From: Piliocolobus tephrosceles
Lineage: Eukaryota > Chordata > Mammalia > Primates > Cercopithecidae
DNA length: 64,000 bases
NCBI RefSeq assembly: GCF_002776525.5
Contig: NC_045438.1
Coordinates: forward strand, 152,836,634-152,900,633
Reading direction: 5' to 3'
Positions 48,946-60,754 of this stretch are shown here, piece after piece (position 1 is the stretch's first letter; every line of letters begins with the position of its first letter). The notes beneath the pieces were generated by a model, which was not told the origin of the DNA, did not search any database, and saw nothing but the letters and a program-made list of their open reading frames with translations. A program made the translations under genes and the position numbers.

Positions 48946-50290
48946 TTTCCTGAATCATAATGTTTCAAAGAGTGTAGTACAACACAGTCCACAGTTACTT
49001 TCCTATGTTCCTATGGCTCTAATGCTATATAATTAGCCCTTTCCTTTGTCTACCAAGTAAGGTAATTATTTACATATGTGTTCATCTTCCTAACTGTATT
49101 GTGAACTCTTCCACTAGTCTTCCCATAGTATACATACAATATATTCAATAACGATTTGAATGTGAGAATTACACATTATGAATGTGGCTTCTTCATTTCG
49201 TCATCATTGACTTGTGATTTTTAAAGATGTTTGAGTTTGAACACAGAAAAATTGAAGTTTACATCCAGTGTCTTTATCTCAGTAAGATGAAGTAAGTTCA
49301 TATGTCTGTTGAAAGTGATTGGATGGGGTAAGTTTCAAGGCGGCATGAGATGTGTAATACCCGCTGTGTGTACTTCAGAGAACAATCCAACAGCAATAAA
49401 TTTTTTTTAAGTGCTGATTGGCAGCTAAGGCCCATGGGCGGTTGGATAGCATGCATTGTAATGGATTTAATGCATTTCTTCAAACTGCTTCATGGCATAA
49501 AAGTAGAGCAGAGAACTTGAATGGTTGGGATAGTCTAGGTTTAGAGAATGCTGAAAACAGTAGGAAAGTCATACATGAACTAGTTGCTGAACTAGGAAAG
49601 TAGAAATGAGGAAGGGTGTTGTATAATGGCAAGGTGGATGTGAAAAGCATACATAATAATGGGGAGAAAAGGAAATGGCGAGATATTATGAAAAGAATGA
49701 TCTGGAGTCTAAATTTGGCAAGTAAGGATTAATTTTCTCTTTCCCACTGAGTTAAGAAAATGATAGAAAATTTTACCACGAAGTCCTAAATTTTCATTTT
49801 ATAATTAGTCTGTTTCTTCACTCAACAGACATTTAATGTGTCTCTTCTGTGTTAGGTTCTGTGCTAAGTACCAGGACAACAAAGATGCAAAAGTAAAATT
49901 TATCTCAGCAGTTCTGGTGCCTAACAATGCTTGGCGTTCAGTAAATACTTGTTGATTTTAATTGATACTTACATAATCTTATACATCCAAGAAAATCTAG
50001 CTTTCTGTTATTCAACAATGACAGCAGGACTGTATTATTTGTGTGACCTTCCACCTTAATTTTCATTACATGTAGACTCTAGTATCACCTGGATTATTCA
50101 GATTGATTTTCCTACTTAAATTCAATAGAAAAATTGTGAATCTGACTATGAAGGGAGGCAATATGAACTCATTAAATATGTATTCCTGTTTGGAGAAATA
50201 TTGGCTGGATAGCTAGAATTTTTTAGATTGGGAATTCAGGTTTTGCATCAGCAATCAAATGAATCGTAGTTTAGAAGTTTTATTTTTTAA
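48946..50290. other. DTNBP1: Unique intron 3 DNA
   Basis: No exon recognised. 49800-49960 has an L2/MIR-like texture. Confidence 0.5.
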
Positions 50291-50611
50291 CTTCTCATTT
50301 TGAAATAATTTCAGGTTTACAAAAAAATTGCAAAAATAGAACAAGCAATTTCAGCTTTCCCAATGTTAGCATTTCATATAACCACAGTACAATGATCAAA
50401 CCAGAAAATTAACATTAGTAAATACTTTAATCCATAGGCCTTATTCAAATTCCATCAATTATCCCACCAGTGTCCTTTTTTCTGGACTAGGATCCAATCC
50501 AGGATCACACATCATATTTAGTCAAAATGTCTCCGTTGTCTTCTTTAACATGGAACAATTCTTTAGTCTTTGTCTTTCATGACCTCAATACTTTCAAAGA
50601 GTACTTGCCAA

Positions 50612-50769
50612 GGCTGGGCATGGTGTAGCTCATGTCTGTAATTTCAGCACTTTGGGAGACTGAGATGGGTGGATCACTTGAGTCCAAGAGGTTGAGGCTG
50701 CAGTGAGCTCAACCACTCCAGCCTGGGTGACAGAGTGAGACCCTGTCTCAAAAAAAAAAAAAAAAAAAA
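50612..50769 (+). mobile_element. Internally deleted Alu
   Basis: Alu-type head and tail joined with much of the body missing (about 158 bp). Target duplication AGTACTTGCCA / AGTACTGGCCA. Confidence 0.92.
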
Positions 50770-51188
50770 GTACTGGCCAATTATGTTTCAAAATGTCTAT
50801 TAATTTGGATTTTTCTATTTCCTTGTAATTAACTGTAAGTTAGTACTGTTTTGGCAAGAATACCAGAAGAGTAATATTATATCCTTCCCCGTGCATCACA
50901 TCAGGAGGCACGTAATGTTGATGTGTCTCATTACTGTTGACATTAATTTTGATCACTTTATTAAGGATGTGTCTGCCAGGTTTCTCCTCGGTTAACACTG
51001 TTTTCTCACTTTTAGTTAATGATTATCCTATGGGGAGATACTTTGAGACTGTGTAAATATCCTGTTTCTTTTTGTGCTTTTACCCACTGATTTTATCATC
51101 CATTAAAATTCTTTTTAAAACAATTATTACTATTGTGTTTACCAATTAGTTTTTTTTCCTCATAATTTCTTTTAAAATTACTAATTGG

Positions 51189-51487
51189 GGCTGGGTGCGG
51201 TGGCTCACACCTGTAATCCCAGCACTTTGGGAGGCCGAGGCAGGCAGATCATCTGAGGTCAGGAGTTCGAGAGCAGCCTGGCCAATGTGGTGAAATCCTG
51301 TCTCTACTAAAAATACAAAAATTAGCCAGGCGTGATGGCATGTACCTGTAATCCCAGCTACTCGGGAGGCTGCGACAGGAGAATTGCTTGAACTCGGGAG
51401 ATGGAGGTTGCAGTGAGCCGAGATCACACCACTGCACTCCAACCTGGGTGACGGAGTAAAACTCCGTCTCAAAAAAAAAAACAAAAA
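51189..51487 (+). mobile_element. AluS
   Basis: Full-length with target duplication AAAATTACTAATTG. Confidence 0.96.
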
Positions 51488-51821
51488 AAAAATTACTAAT
51501 TGTGTTTCTATTATAAGGAAAAGTTTTTATCTTCTCTGTCATTGATTTATTTATTCAATTATTTACATCACCATGGACTCAGGGATATTTGTTTTATTCT
51601 TTGAGTTATAATCTGTTACTACCATTATGTATTTTGTTGCTCCAATTGTCACAGGAAGCTGGAAGCTCCATCAAGTTGACGTATGTGTCCTTGCAACATG
51701 TCCCAATTATTTTTTGAGTGTTTCCTTTCCAGCACCGTAGGATATTCCACATTCATCTTTAGATAGTATTTCCTTTTAATGTGCGGTTTGAATTTCAAAT
51801 TTTTTTTTGCTTTTTTTTTAG

Positions 51822-51882
51822 GTATGAGGATACATGGGCTGCACTTCACAGAAGAGCCAAAGAATGTGCAAGTGCTGGAGAG
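51822..51882 (+). CDS. DTNBP1: DTNBP1 coding exon 4
   Basis: This 61-bp exon follows a T-rich tract ending TTTTTAG|G and is closed by donor GAG|GTAAAG. It completes Arg54, encodes YEDTWAALHRRAKECASAGE and ends in phase 0. It leads into the dysbindin coiled-coil region, which starts in exons outside the window. The exon begins with GTATGAGG, so the acceptor is directly followed by a donor-like sequence. Residue 68 is Glu; from memory human dysbindin has Asp here. The next expected residues (LVDSEVV) were not found downstream, so exon 5 lies beyond the window end. Confidence 0.97.
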
Positions 51883-52639
51883 GTAAAGAATTGGCTAATC
51901 TTATACTCGTGGCAAACTTTCCTTTTTCAGTGCTAAATGGCATTTTAAAAAAATTGAATTTATAATTGTTTGTGTCAAAATGTTTTGCAGGATATCTGAA
52001 ATTGAATCTAGTTGTTGATTATGAAACTCCCTGAATAAAGCACCTTTTTATCATTTCTCTGTCAAGTAATTTAGTTTAGTTGAACTAGAGAGTTTATAAC
52101 TTTTATTCTAAGGACAGGTAAATACTTGTTTTATGTAGATATAATGCTCTGAATTTTAGTCTGATGAATTTGCAATATATGTAAATTATAAGACATCTTT
52201 TTCTACCCTTTATAAGATATCTCTTTCCACACTATTTAAGAATTCCTTATTATTTGGTCAAAAAAACTTAACTTTGCTCGGTCTATCCAAAATTATTAAT
52301 TTGCCTAACAAATAAATACAAAAATTTCAGGGGTCATCCTCAGTTCACTTAGAAGAACAAAGTATTTTTAAGCGCTAGTGTCTTGTAATTTAAATGACTT
52401 GGTAAATGTACTTAGCCAAGATCAAATACTCTCCTCGGTGTTGTTGATGTCAATCAAACTTCATTTTTTTCTGAAATGATTTCTGTAATTCTGACTTTAA
52501 GTAAATTTAGACTGATTATCTTTACCATTTACATAAATTAGTGAAACTGTAATAATTATATACAACACAGGAATATATATGATGAAATGTAGACACTAGC
52601 ATTTCTCTTAACTTACTGAGAAGAAGAAAATGTAGGTTT
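51883..52639. other. DTNBP1: Start of DTNBP1 intron 4, unique
   Basis: AT-rich. No repeat or exon recognised. Confidence 0.6.
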
Positions 52640-53160
52640 CTCATAGTAGGGCAGAATAGATACTTTGAAAAGCCCTACAGCTATAAAACACTTAAATGTT
52701 GGAAATGTTTTTTAAAAGTTCTTTAATATACATTAAGCTCACAAAAATTAAGGGAAACATAAAGGGCCAACAACACAACAAAACAGAACAGGGAACTTAA
52801 ATCAGAGTCATTAAAACAACAAAACAAAACATGGCAGTCGGGATCAAACTACTAAAACAAAAGCTTTGGAGATCTGTGGGAGTAGGAGACTTTGTCTGTG
52901 GGGATCTGAATCTGAGACTTTTGATAAAGCTCTTTGGACTTTGAGGTGGCTACATCCCCTCGGTGAAAGCTTAAGCTAGGGAAAAAAAATGTACCTGTTG
53001 CCTAAAGGAGTCAACAAGGAAACCTGTCTGTCTTCCTAACAAGTTGGCATAGCCTCCTTTCTTGATTTGTTACCATGGTATTGGCTTCATAGGAGTATGG
53101 GATTCTAAGTTATATTTCCTGCATGATCAAGGAACCTCTAAGTTAAGAAATAAAAAAGTT

Positions 53161-53456
53161 GGCTGGGCGCAGTGGCTCACGCCTGTAATCCCAGCACTTT
53201 GGGAGGCCGAGGCGGGTGGATCACCTGAGGTCGGGAGTTCGAGACCAGCCTGGCCAACATGGTGAAACCCCATCTCTAATAAAAATACAAAACTTAGCCG
53301 GGAATGGTGGCGCATGCCTGTAATCCCAACTACTCAGGAGGCTGAGGCAGAAGAATCGCTTCAACCTGGGAGGCGGAGGTTACGGTGAGCTGAGATTGCG
53401 CCACTGCACTCCAGCCTGGGCGACAGAGCGAAATTTGTCTAAAAAAAAAAAAAAAA
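53161..53456 (+). mobile_element. AluS
   Basis: Full-length Alu inside the old L1. Confidence 0.96.
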
Positions 53457-54184
53457 GATTTGACACCCAACAAAAACAAATGCAAATTCTCCATGGATGA
53501 AACAGTCTAAACATAGGTCCCTCAGATTTCCACAGATTAAGTCAGGCTCCCTGTCCTCAAATTAGCAAGCACACAAGTAAACCACCAAAAGTTTGAGTCA
53601 CCAGAACCAAAGAGTGAGATTTAGACCCACAAAGGACTGTAGATACTGCACTGTTGAACATTGACTGTTAAGTAGTTATATATAAAATCTTTCAAGAGAT
53701 AAGAGGTGGACTTAAACATGAGTAAGGAAGAAGGCACTATCAAATATTTTAGAGTCATTGAAATTACAAACCCAAAAGATGTGCTTCAAGGCAATTTGAG
53801 GCAGCTGAAGAAAGAAAGTGAAGTAGAAGAGAGAGTCAAAGAGTACACAGAAAGGATTTCAGAAAGAAAATGGAAAATATGAAAGAGGAATTGATAGGCA
53901 GAGAACACTTATAAAAATGTCTTTAGGTTGAACCAAGTGAGATTGCTAATATTTGATGAATTTTGATCTGTAAAATTGCAGTTTCGTATGAGTTAGCCCA
54001 ACATATCTAGAACTGTAAACCTAAACAGTTCTAGAAAGAGCATGAGGGAAAGACAATGTAGGAAAAGAAAAATGTCTGAGAATTTTCCATAAATGAGATG
54101 TGCAAAGCCTCAGATCCAGAAAATACAACAAACAAGCAATATAATAATCCATTCCTAGACACCTCATGCTGAAGCTACAGAACC

Positions 54185-54494
54185 CGGTTGGGCACAGTGG
54201 CTCACACCTGTAATCCCAGCACTTTGGTAGGCCAAGGTGGGTGGATCACCTGAGGTCAGCAGTTTAAGACCAGCCTGGCCAACATGGTGAAACCCTGTCT
54301 ATCCTAAAAATACAAAAAAAAAAAAAATTAGCTGAGCATGGTGGCGTGTGCCTGTAGTCCCAGCTACTCAGGAGGCTAAGGCAGGAGAATATCTTGAGCT
54401 GGGGAGGTGGAGGTTACAGTGAGCCGAGATCATGCCACTGCACTCCAGCCTGGGCAACAGCAAGACTCTGTCTAAAATAACAACAACAACAAAA
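54185..54494 (+). mobile_element. AluS
   Basis: Full-length, (AAC)n tail, target duplication CTACAGAA on both sides. Confidence 0.95.
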
Positions 54495-55012
54495 ACTACA
54501 GAATCCTAAAGGAGAGGAGAAAATCTTAAAATAACTAGAGAAAAGACAGATCACTTATAAATGAATGAGTTCCACAGCACACTTTTCAAACTGTTGTCAA
54601 GAATTAGAGTAAAAGCAAGACATACTCAGATAAAAACAGATTTTTCTGTCAGTAATCGTCCAATAAAAGAACTACTAAAGAATGTAATTCAGGAAAAAAA
54701 GAAACTAATTTTAGAAGATGGGTCTGAGATGTGGGAAGAAATAGTGAGCAGAGAAAATGGTAAACATAGATAAATCTAAACAAACAGTGGGGACATATAT
54801 ATCAGTTGTCTAATTTGTGGGGTTAAAATGATAGAATAATAATGCTAGATAACAAAGCATGTAAGATGGAAGGCAGATTATCAGCGTTCAGGCATTCTAA
54901 GACTTCTGTATTATTTGGGGGAAATATATCAATATTGATTAACCTCACTTTTAAAAGTTAAATATGGAGGGCAGAATTTCAAGGGTAACCACACACACAA
55001 CAAATAGAAAGT

Positions 55013-55318
55013 GGTTGGGTGCGGTGGCTCACGCCTGTAATCCCAGCACTTTGGGAGGCCAAGGCAGGTGGATCGCTTGAGGTCAGGAGTTTGAGACCAG
55101 CCTGACCAACATGGTGAAACCCTATCTCTACTGAAAATACAAAAAATTAGCCTGGCGTGGTGGTGGTCACCTGTAATCCCAGCTACTTGGGAGGCCGAGA
55201 CAGGAGAATCACTTGAACCCGGGAGGCGGAGGTTGTGATGAGCTGAGATTGTGCCACTGTACTCTAGCCTGGGTAGCAGAGTGGAGACTCCATCTCAAAA
55301 AAAGAAAAGAAAAAGAAA
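55013..55318 (+). mobile_element. AluS
   Basis: Full-length with a G-interrupted A-tail. Confidence 0.95.
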
Positions 55319-57191
55319 ATGTTTCTTCTAAACCAGTAGAAAAAAACTAGAACAATGAGAAAGAATTCAGTCAATGCAAAAGATGACAAGAAACTAGGGG
55401 AAAACGCATAACAAGCAGAATAAACAGAATATAGTAGTAAATGTGAATATATCTGTCATCTCAGTATTTTTAAATGATTAATCTAGACTGCTAGAGGGCA
55501 TATTTTGAAAGATGAGGAAAAGTCTATGAATAGTTTATAAGGTACTTACAAGGGAACACCTAGAACATTAGGACACAGAAAGATTGAATATATGGGCATA
55601 CCTCAGAAATATAGTCAGTTTGGTTCCAGACCACTGCAGTAAAGTGAATATTGCAAGAAAGCAAATCCAACAATTTTTTTTTTGGTTTCTTAGTGCATAT
55701 AAAAATTATGTCTATACTATACCATTGTCTATTAAGTATGTCTTAAAAAGCAATGTAATACCTTAATTAAAAAATACTTTATTGCTTAAAAAATGCTCAC
55801 AATCACCTGAGCCTTCAGTGAATCATAACCTTTTTGCTGGTTGAGAGGTTTTTTGTTTTATGCTTGTAGCTGCGTATCTGCACCCTGCAGATCAGGGTGG
55901 TGGTTTCTGAAGATTGGGGTAGCTGTGGCAATTTCTTGAATAAGACAGCAATGAAGTTTGCTGCATCTATTGACTCTTCCTTTCACAAAAGATTTCTCTG
56001 TAGCATGCAATGCTGTTTGATAGCATTTTACCCATAGTAGAACTTCTTTCAGAATTGGAGTCAGTCAGCACCTCATCCATTCGTGTTTGATCATGAGATT
56101 GCGGCAATTCAGTCACATCTTCAAGCTCCACTTCTAGTTCTCTTGCTATTTTTACTGCATTTAGAGTTACTTCTGAAGCCTTGAACCCCTCAAAGCCATC
56201 CATGAGGGTTGGAATCAATTTCTTCCCAATTCCTGTTAATGATGGTATTTTGACTTCCTCCCATGAATCATGAAGGTTTCGTAATGGCATCTAGAATAGT
56301 GAATTCTTTCCAGGAGGTTTTCAATTTACTTTGCTCAGATCAGTTGAGGGAACTTCTATCTATGGCAGTTGTAGCCTTATAAAATGTATTTCTTAAACAA
56401 TAATACTTAAAAGTTGATATGACTCCTTAATTCACAGGCTACAGAATGGATGTTGTGTTAGCAGGCATGAAGACAACGTTGATCTTGTACATCTCCATGA
56501 GAGCTCTTGGATGACCAGGTGCATTGTCAATGAGTGGTATTATTTGGAAAGGAAGCAGTAGGTCCCAACAATAAGCATAAAGTATTAATATTCACTAAAC
56601 CATGCTGTCAACAGATGTGCTGTCATCCAGCCTTTGTTGTTACATTTATACAGCACAGGCAGAGTAGATTTAGCATAATTCTCAAGGGCCCCAGAATTTT
56701 CAGAATGGTAAATGAAGTGTTGGCTTCAGCTTAAAGTCCCTAGCTGCATTAGTCCCTGTCAAGATAGGCAGCATGTCCTTTGAAGCTTTGAGGCTAGGAA
56801 TTAACTTCTCCTCTCTAACTATGAAAGTCCTAGATACCATCTTCTTCCAACAGAAGACTGTTTTGTATACTTGAAAGTTTGTTGTTCAAGGTAGCCACTT
56901 TCATCAATGATCTTAGCTAGATCTGGATAACTTGCTAACACTTCTACATCAGCTCTTGCTCCTTCACCTTGCACTTTTATATTATGAAGACGATGTCTTT
57001 CCTTAAATTTGATAAACCAACCTCTGCTGTCATCAGACTTTTGCTGCAGCTTCCTCACCTGTCTGAATCCATTTATAGAATTGAGAGTTAGGGCCTTGTT
57101 ATAAATTTGGGCTTTGGCTTAAGGGAATATTCTGGCTGGTTTGATCTATCCAGATCAGTCAAACTTCCTCTGTATCAGCAATCAGGCTATT

Positions 57192-57442
57192 TTGCTTCTC
57201 TTCTTCTCCTCCTCTCCTCTCCTCTCCTCTCCTCTCCTCTCCTCTCCTCTCCTCTCCTCTCCNNNNNNNNNNNNNNNNNNNNNNNNNNNNNNNNNNNNNN
57301 NNNNNNNNNNNNNNNNNNNNNNNNNNNNNNNNNNNNNNNNNNNNNNNNNNNNNNNNNNNNNNTCTCCTCTCCTCTCCTCTCCTCTCCTCTCCTCTCCTCT
57401 CCCCTCTCCCCTGTCCCCTCTCCCCTCCTCTCTCTCTCTCTC
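57192..57442. repeat. (CTCCT)n microsatellite with 100-N assembly gap
   Basis: Pure CTCCT-type repeats on both sides of N at 57263-57362, ending in a (TC)n run. It is probably an expanded poly-T/A-tail of the adjacent antisense Alu. The true length is unknown. Confidence 0.95.
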
Positions 57443-57728
57443 TTTTTTTTTTTGGAAACAGTCTTGCTTTGTCACCCAGGCTGCTGTGCAGTGGTGCCAT
57501 TATGGCTCACTTGCAGCCTCCAACCCCTGGGCTCAAGCAGATCCTCCTATCCCAGCCTCCCTAGTAGCTGGGACTACAAGTGTGAGCCACCACGCCCAGG
57601 TAATTTTTTAACTTTTTGTAGAGATGGAGATATGTTGCCCAGGCTGGCCTTGAGCTCCTGAGCTCAAGTGATCCTCCTACCTTGGCCTCCCAAAGTGAGA
57701 TTACAGGGTTGAGACATTATGTCCAGCC
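57443..57728 (-). mobile_element. AluJ-like inside Tigger1
   Basis: Antisense Alu. The Tigger1 sequence 'ttttgcttct' before and 'ttttgctttct' after is the likely target duplication. Confidence 0.92.
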
Positions 57729-59383
57729 TGTTTTGCTTTCTTATCATTCATGTGTTCACTGGAGTGGCATTTTTTATTTTCTTCAATAACTGTTTCTTTG
57801 CAATCACAATTTGGGTGTTTAGTGCATGATGCTTTTGGCCTCTTAGCTTTTGACATTCCTTTCTCACTAAGCTTAATCTTTTCTGATTTTTTATTTCAAG
57901 TAAGAAATGTGTGACTCTTTCTTTTACTTAAATACGTAGAAGCTATTTGTAGGGAGTTATTGTCTTAGGGAATAGGGAGTTCTGAGGAGGGAGATCTGAG
58001 AATGGAGAGAGAAATGGCCTGTTGGTGGAATAGTCAGAACACACATAACATGTATTAATTAAATTCGCCATCTTACAAATGAGTGCACTTTGTGGTGCGC
58101 CAAAACAATGACAATGGTAGCATCAAAGATCACTGATTACAAATCATCATAGCAGATGTAATAATAATGAAAACGTTTGAAATATTTTCAGAATTACCAA
58201 AATGTGACACAGAGACATGAGGTGAGCACGTGCTGTTGGAGAAATGATGCTGATAGACTTGCTTGATGCAGGGTTGCCACAAACCTGCAATTTGTAAAAA
58301 ATGCAATATCTGCAAAGCACAATATAAATGAAGTGCAGTAAATCAAGATATGCCTGTAATTGAAGGGAAAACATATACTGGACAAGTGCTAACCAATGGA
58401 AAACTGATGTGTTAATATCGGTGAAATAGACTTAAAATGAAAAATGAAGAGGATCCTTAATAAGATTCAATTCCCTCAGGGGGGAAAAAGTCTAAACTGT
58501 GTATACCTAATAAAAGTATTAGAATAGATAAAGCACAAATATAATTACAAGGAAAAAAACAGCTAAATCCACAATCAAAATGAGAGAATTTTAATACATT
58601 CCTTTTAAGTGATAGGAAAAAATAAAAACAGATGCAATAAGTATGGATATAGATGATTGGACTAATATGATTGACAAATTTGACCTCATGGACAAATGTA
58701 GACTGCTACTCCAGCAAATAGAGAATATCAATTTTTTTAAAGCATATCTGGAACACTCACAAAAATTGACTACATACAGGGCCACAGCACAAATCTCAGC
58801 AAGTTTCATATAAATGAAGTCATGTAGAATATATTCTTTAATTCCAGTGCAAATAAAGCTGAAAGTTAATATTAAGAAACCAATTTTGAAAACTATATCT
58901 GAAATTTTAAAATACATATTATGAATACTTTATGGTTTGAAGTAAAAAATGTAAATTTAAAAATAGAAATGAATGATAATTACTATGTATAAACTTGTAG
59001 AATTTGCTAAAATCTATCTACAGGGAAACTGTATAAACAAAAAAAAGATTGAAAATCAGTGAGTTAACCTAACTTAAGAATTAGGGAAGAGAATGGAATA
59101 CATCTGGAAGAAAGAATGAAAGAGGTAATAAAGGTAAGAGAAGTAAATGAAATAGAATACAAAAAATATAATAGAAACTACATACAGCCAAAAGTTCTTA
59201 TAAAAGACTAATAAAATAATTTAGTTAACAATTAAATCATTAGTTAATAAGTTGTTAGTGACACTGATCAAGAAAAAAATATATATACTTTTAAGAATTA
59301 AAGGGACTATATTAATAGCTATAGTTGTAGCAGATAGTAAAAAGATAAAAGTTTATAAACTCTATGACAAATGTGAAAACTTA

Positions 59384-59707
59384 TCTGGTCACACACCTAT
59401 AGTCCCAGCTACTTGGGATGCTGAGGCAGGAAGATCTCTTGAGCCCAGAAGCTCTGAGCTGTAGTGTGCTATGCCAGTTGGGTGCATACACTAAGTTCAG
59501 CATCAACATGGTGATGTTGAGGAGCAAGGGAACACCAGGTTGTCTAAGGAGGGGTGAACTGGCCCAGGTCAGAAACGAAATAGGTCAAAACTCCTATGCT
59601 GATCGGTAGTGGGACTGCACCTGTGAATAGCCACTGTACTCCAGCCTGGGCAACATAGTGTGAGACCCTGTTTCTTAAAAAGAAAAAAAAAAGAGAGAGA
59701 AAAAATT
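59384..59707 (+). pseudogene. Processed 7SL (SRP) RNA pseudogene
   Basis: This is not an Alu. Between the Alu-like ends it keeps the 7SL-specific S domain: 'tgctatgccagttgggtgc', 'aagttcagcatcaacatggt', 'gaacaccaggttgtctaagg', 'gaactggcccaggtcagaaa', 'ggtcaaaactcctatgctga'. About 293 bp of near full-length 7SL is followed by an A/G-rich tail. It is flanked by TGAAAACTTA (59374-59383 and 59707-59716), so it arose by L1-mediated retroposition. Many substitutions, including in the 5' promoter-bearing region, argue against a functional SRP RNA. 7SL is the ancestor of the Alus that crowd this window. Confidence 0.95.
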
Positions 59708-59879
59708 GAAAACTTAGATGAAATGGCAAAATCTTAGAATTTTTTTTTATCAATACCGATACTAGAAGCAATAAAAATCTCATATAGTCTTATAGCCACT
59801 AAAGAAATTGTATTGCTGATTAAAAATATTTCTGCTAAGAAAGGACCAGATCCATAGAATTTTACAGGAGAACTTTCAG

Positions 59880-60110
59880 GAAATCCTTTTCTTCTTTCTC
59901 TTTCCTCTCCTCTCTGCTCCGCTCTGTTCCACTCCCCTCCCCTCCCCTCCCCTCTTTTTTCTTTTCTTTTCTTCCCCTTCCACTGCTTCCTGCTTCCTTT
60001 CTTTCTTTTTCTCCTTCCTTCCTTCCTTCCTTCCTTCCTTCCTTCCTTCCTTCCTTCCTTCCTGTCCTTTCTTTTTCAGAACTTTCAGGAGATCCTTTTC
60101 TTTTTTCTCT
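59880..60110. repeat. Pyrimidine-rich low-complexity tract with (CCTT)n
   Basis: A (CCTT)n run at 60013-60063 lies within a TC-rich tract. A 32-bp segment starting GAACTTTCAGGA occurs on both sides (59870 and 60079). Confidence 0.93.
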
Positions 60111-60140
60111 CTCCCTCTCTTTCTGGAAATCTATCATTTC

Positions 60141-60754
60141 TTGTTTTGTTTTTTGGGGGACAGGGTCTCGTTCTATTGCCCAGGCTGGAATGCTATGGCG
60201 TGATCATGACTCAATGTGGCCTCAACCTGCTGGGTTTAAGTGTTCCTCCCACCTCAGCCTCCCAAGTAGCTGGGACTACAGGTGTGCCACCATGCCCATC
60301 TAATGTTTTTTTACAAAAATTTTATTTTTGAGATGCACTTTCACTCTTACTGCCCAAGCTGGAGTCCAATGACACAGTCTGGGCTCACTGCAACCTCTGC
60401 CTCCCAGGTTCAAGTGATTCTCCTACTTCAGTCTCCTCCTGAGTAGCTGGGATTATAGGCACATGTCACCATGCCTGGCTAATTTTTGTATTTTTAGTAG
60501 AGATGGAGTTTCACCATGTTGGCCAGGTTGGTCTTAAACTCCTGACTTCAGGTGATTCACCCGCCTCGGCCTCCCAAGTGCTGAGATTACAGACATGAGC
60601 CACCAGGCCTTGCAAAAAAGAATTTTTTTTTTTTTTAGCGATGGCGGTCTCACTATGTTGCCCAGGCTGATCTTGAACTCCTGAGCTCAAGTGATCCTCC
60701 CACCTCAGCCTTCCAAAGTGCTAGAATTACAGGTGTGAGCTGCTGCACCTGGCT
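60141..60754 (-). mobile_element. AluJ-like interrupted by a second Alu
   Basis: The outer antisense Alu (60141-60318 and about 60615-60754) is flanked by the duplication GAAATCTATCATTTC / GAAATCTACCATTTC at 60126-60140 and 60755-60769. Another antisense Alu (about 60322-60614, AluS-like) is inserted in its centre. Confidence 0.93.

Larger units (their letters stand above)
50290..51770 (+). mobile_element. Old L1M 3' UTR reaching to about 50 bp from exon 4
   Basis: Old L1 sequence ('caatccaggatcacacatca', 'ccatggactcagggatattt', 'tttgttgctccaattgtcac') is split by Alus at 50612-50769 and 51189-51487. Confidence 0.78.
55593..58356 (-). mobile_element. Tigger1 (pogo/TcMar) DNA transposon, nearly full length
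   Basis: Terminal repeats (left 'gggcatacctcagaaatata', right 'caagatatgcctg') are flanked by TA (55591-55592 and 58357-58358). Minus-strand peptides at 55967-56290 (HDSWEEVKIPSLTG, DVTELPQSHD) and 56819-57058 (DSRGWFIKFKERHRLHN) are parts of the CENP-B-like pogo transposase, here broken by stops and frameshifts. An antisense Alu with a pentanucleotide repeat and an assembly gap interrupts it at about 57192-57728. An ancient DNA fossil, not active. Confidence 0.95.

Noticed and set aside
55967..57058. CENP-B/transposase-like peptides as a domesticated gene
   Set aside because: Frames are broken and sit between intact Tigger1 termini with TA duplication, so this is a transposon fossil rather than a domesticated gene.
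57107..57661. Plus-strand frames through the CTCCT array and N gap
   Set aside because: Artefacts of repeat translation and placeholder bases across Tigger1 and an antisense Alu.
59384..59676. Functional 7SL RNA gene
   Set aside because: A-rich tail, target duplication and many substitutions mark it as a processed pseudogene.
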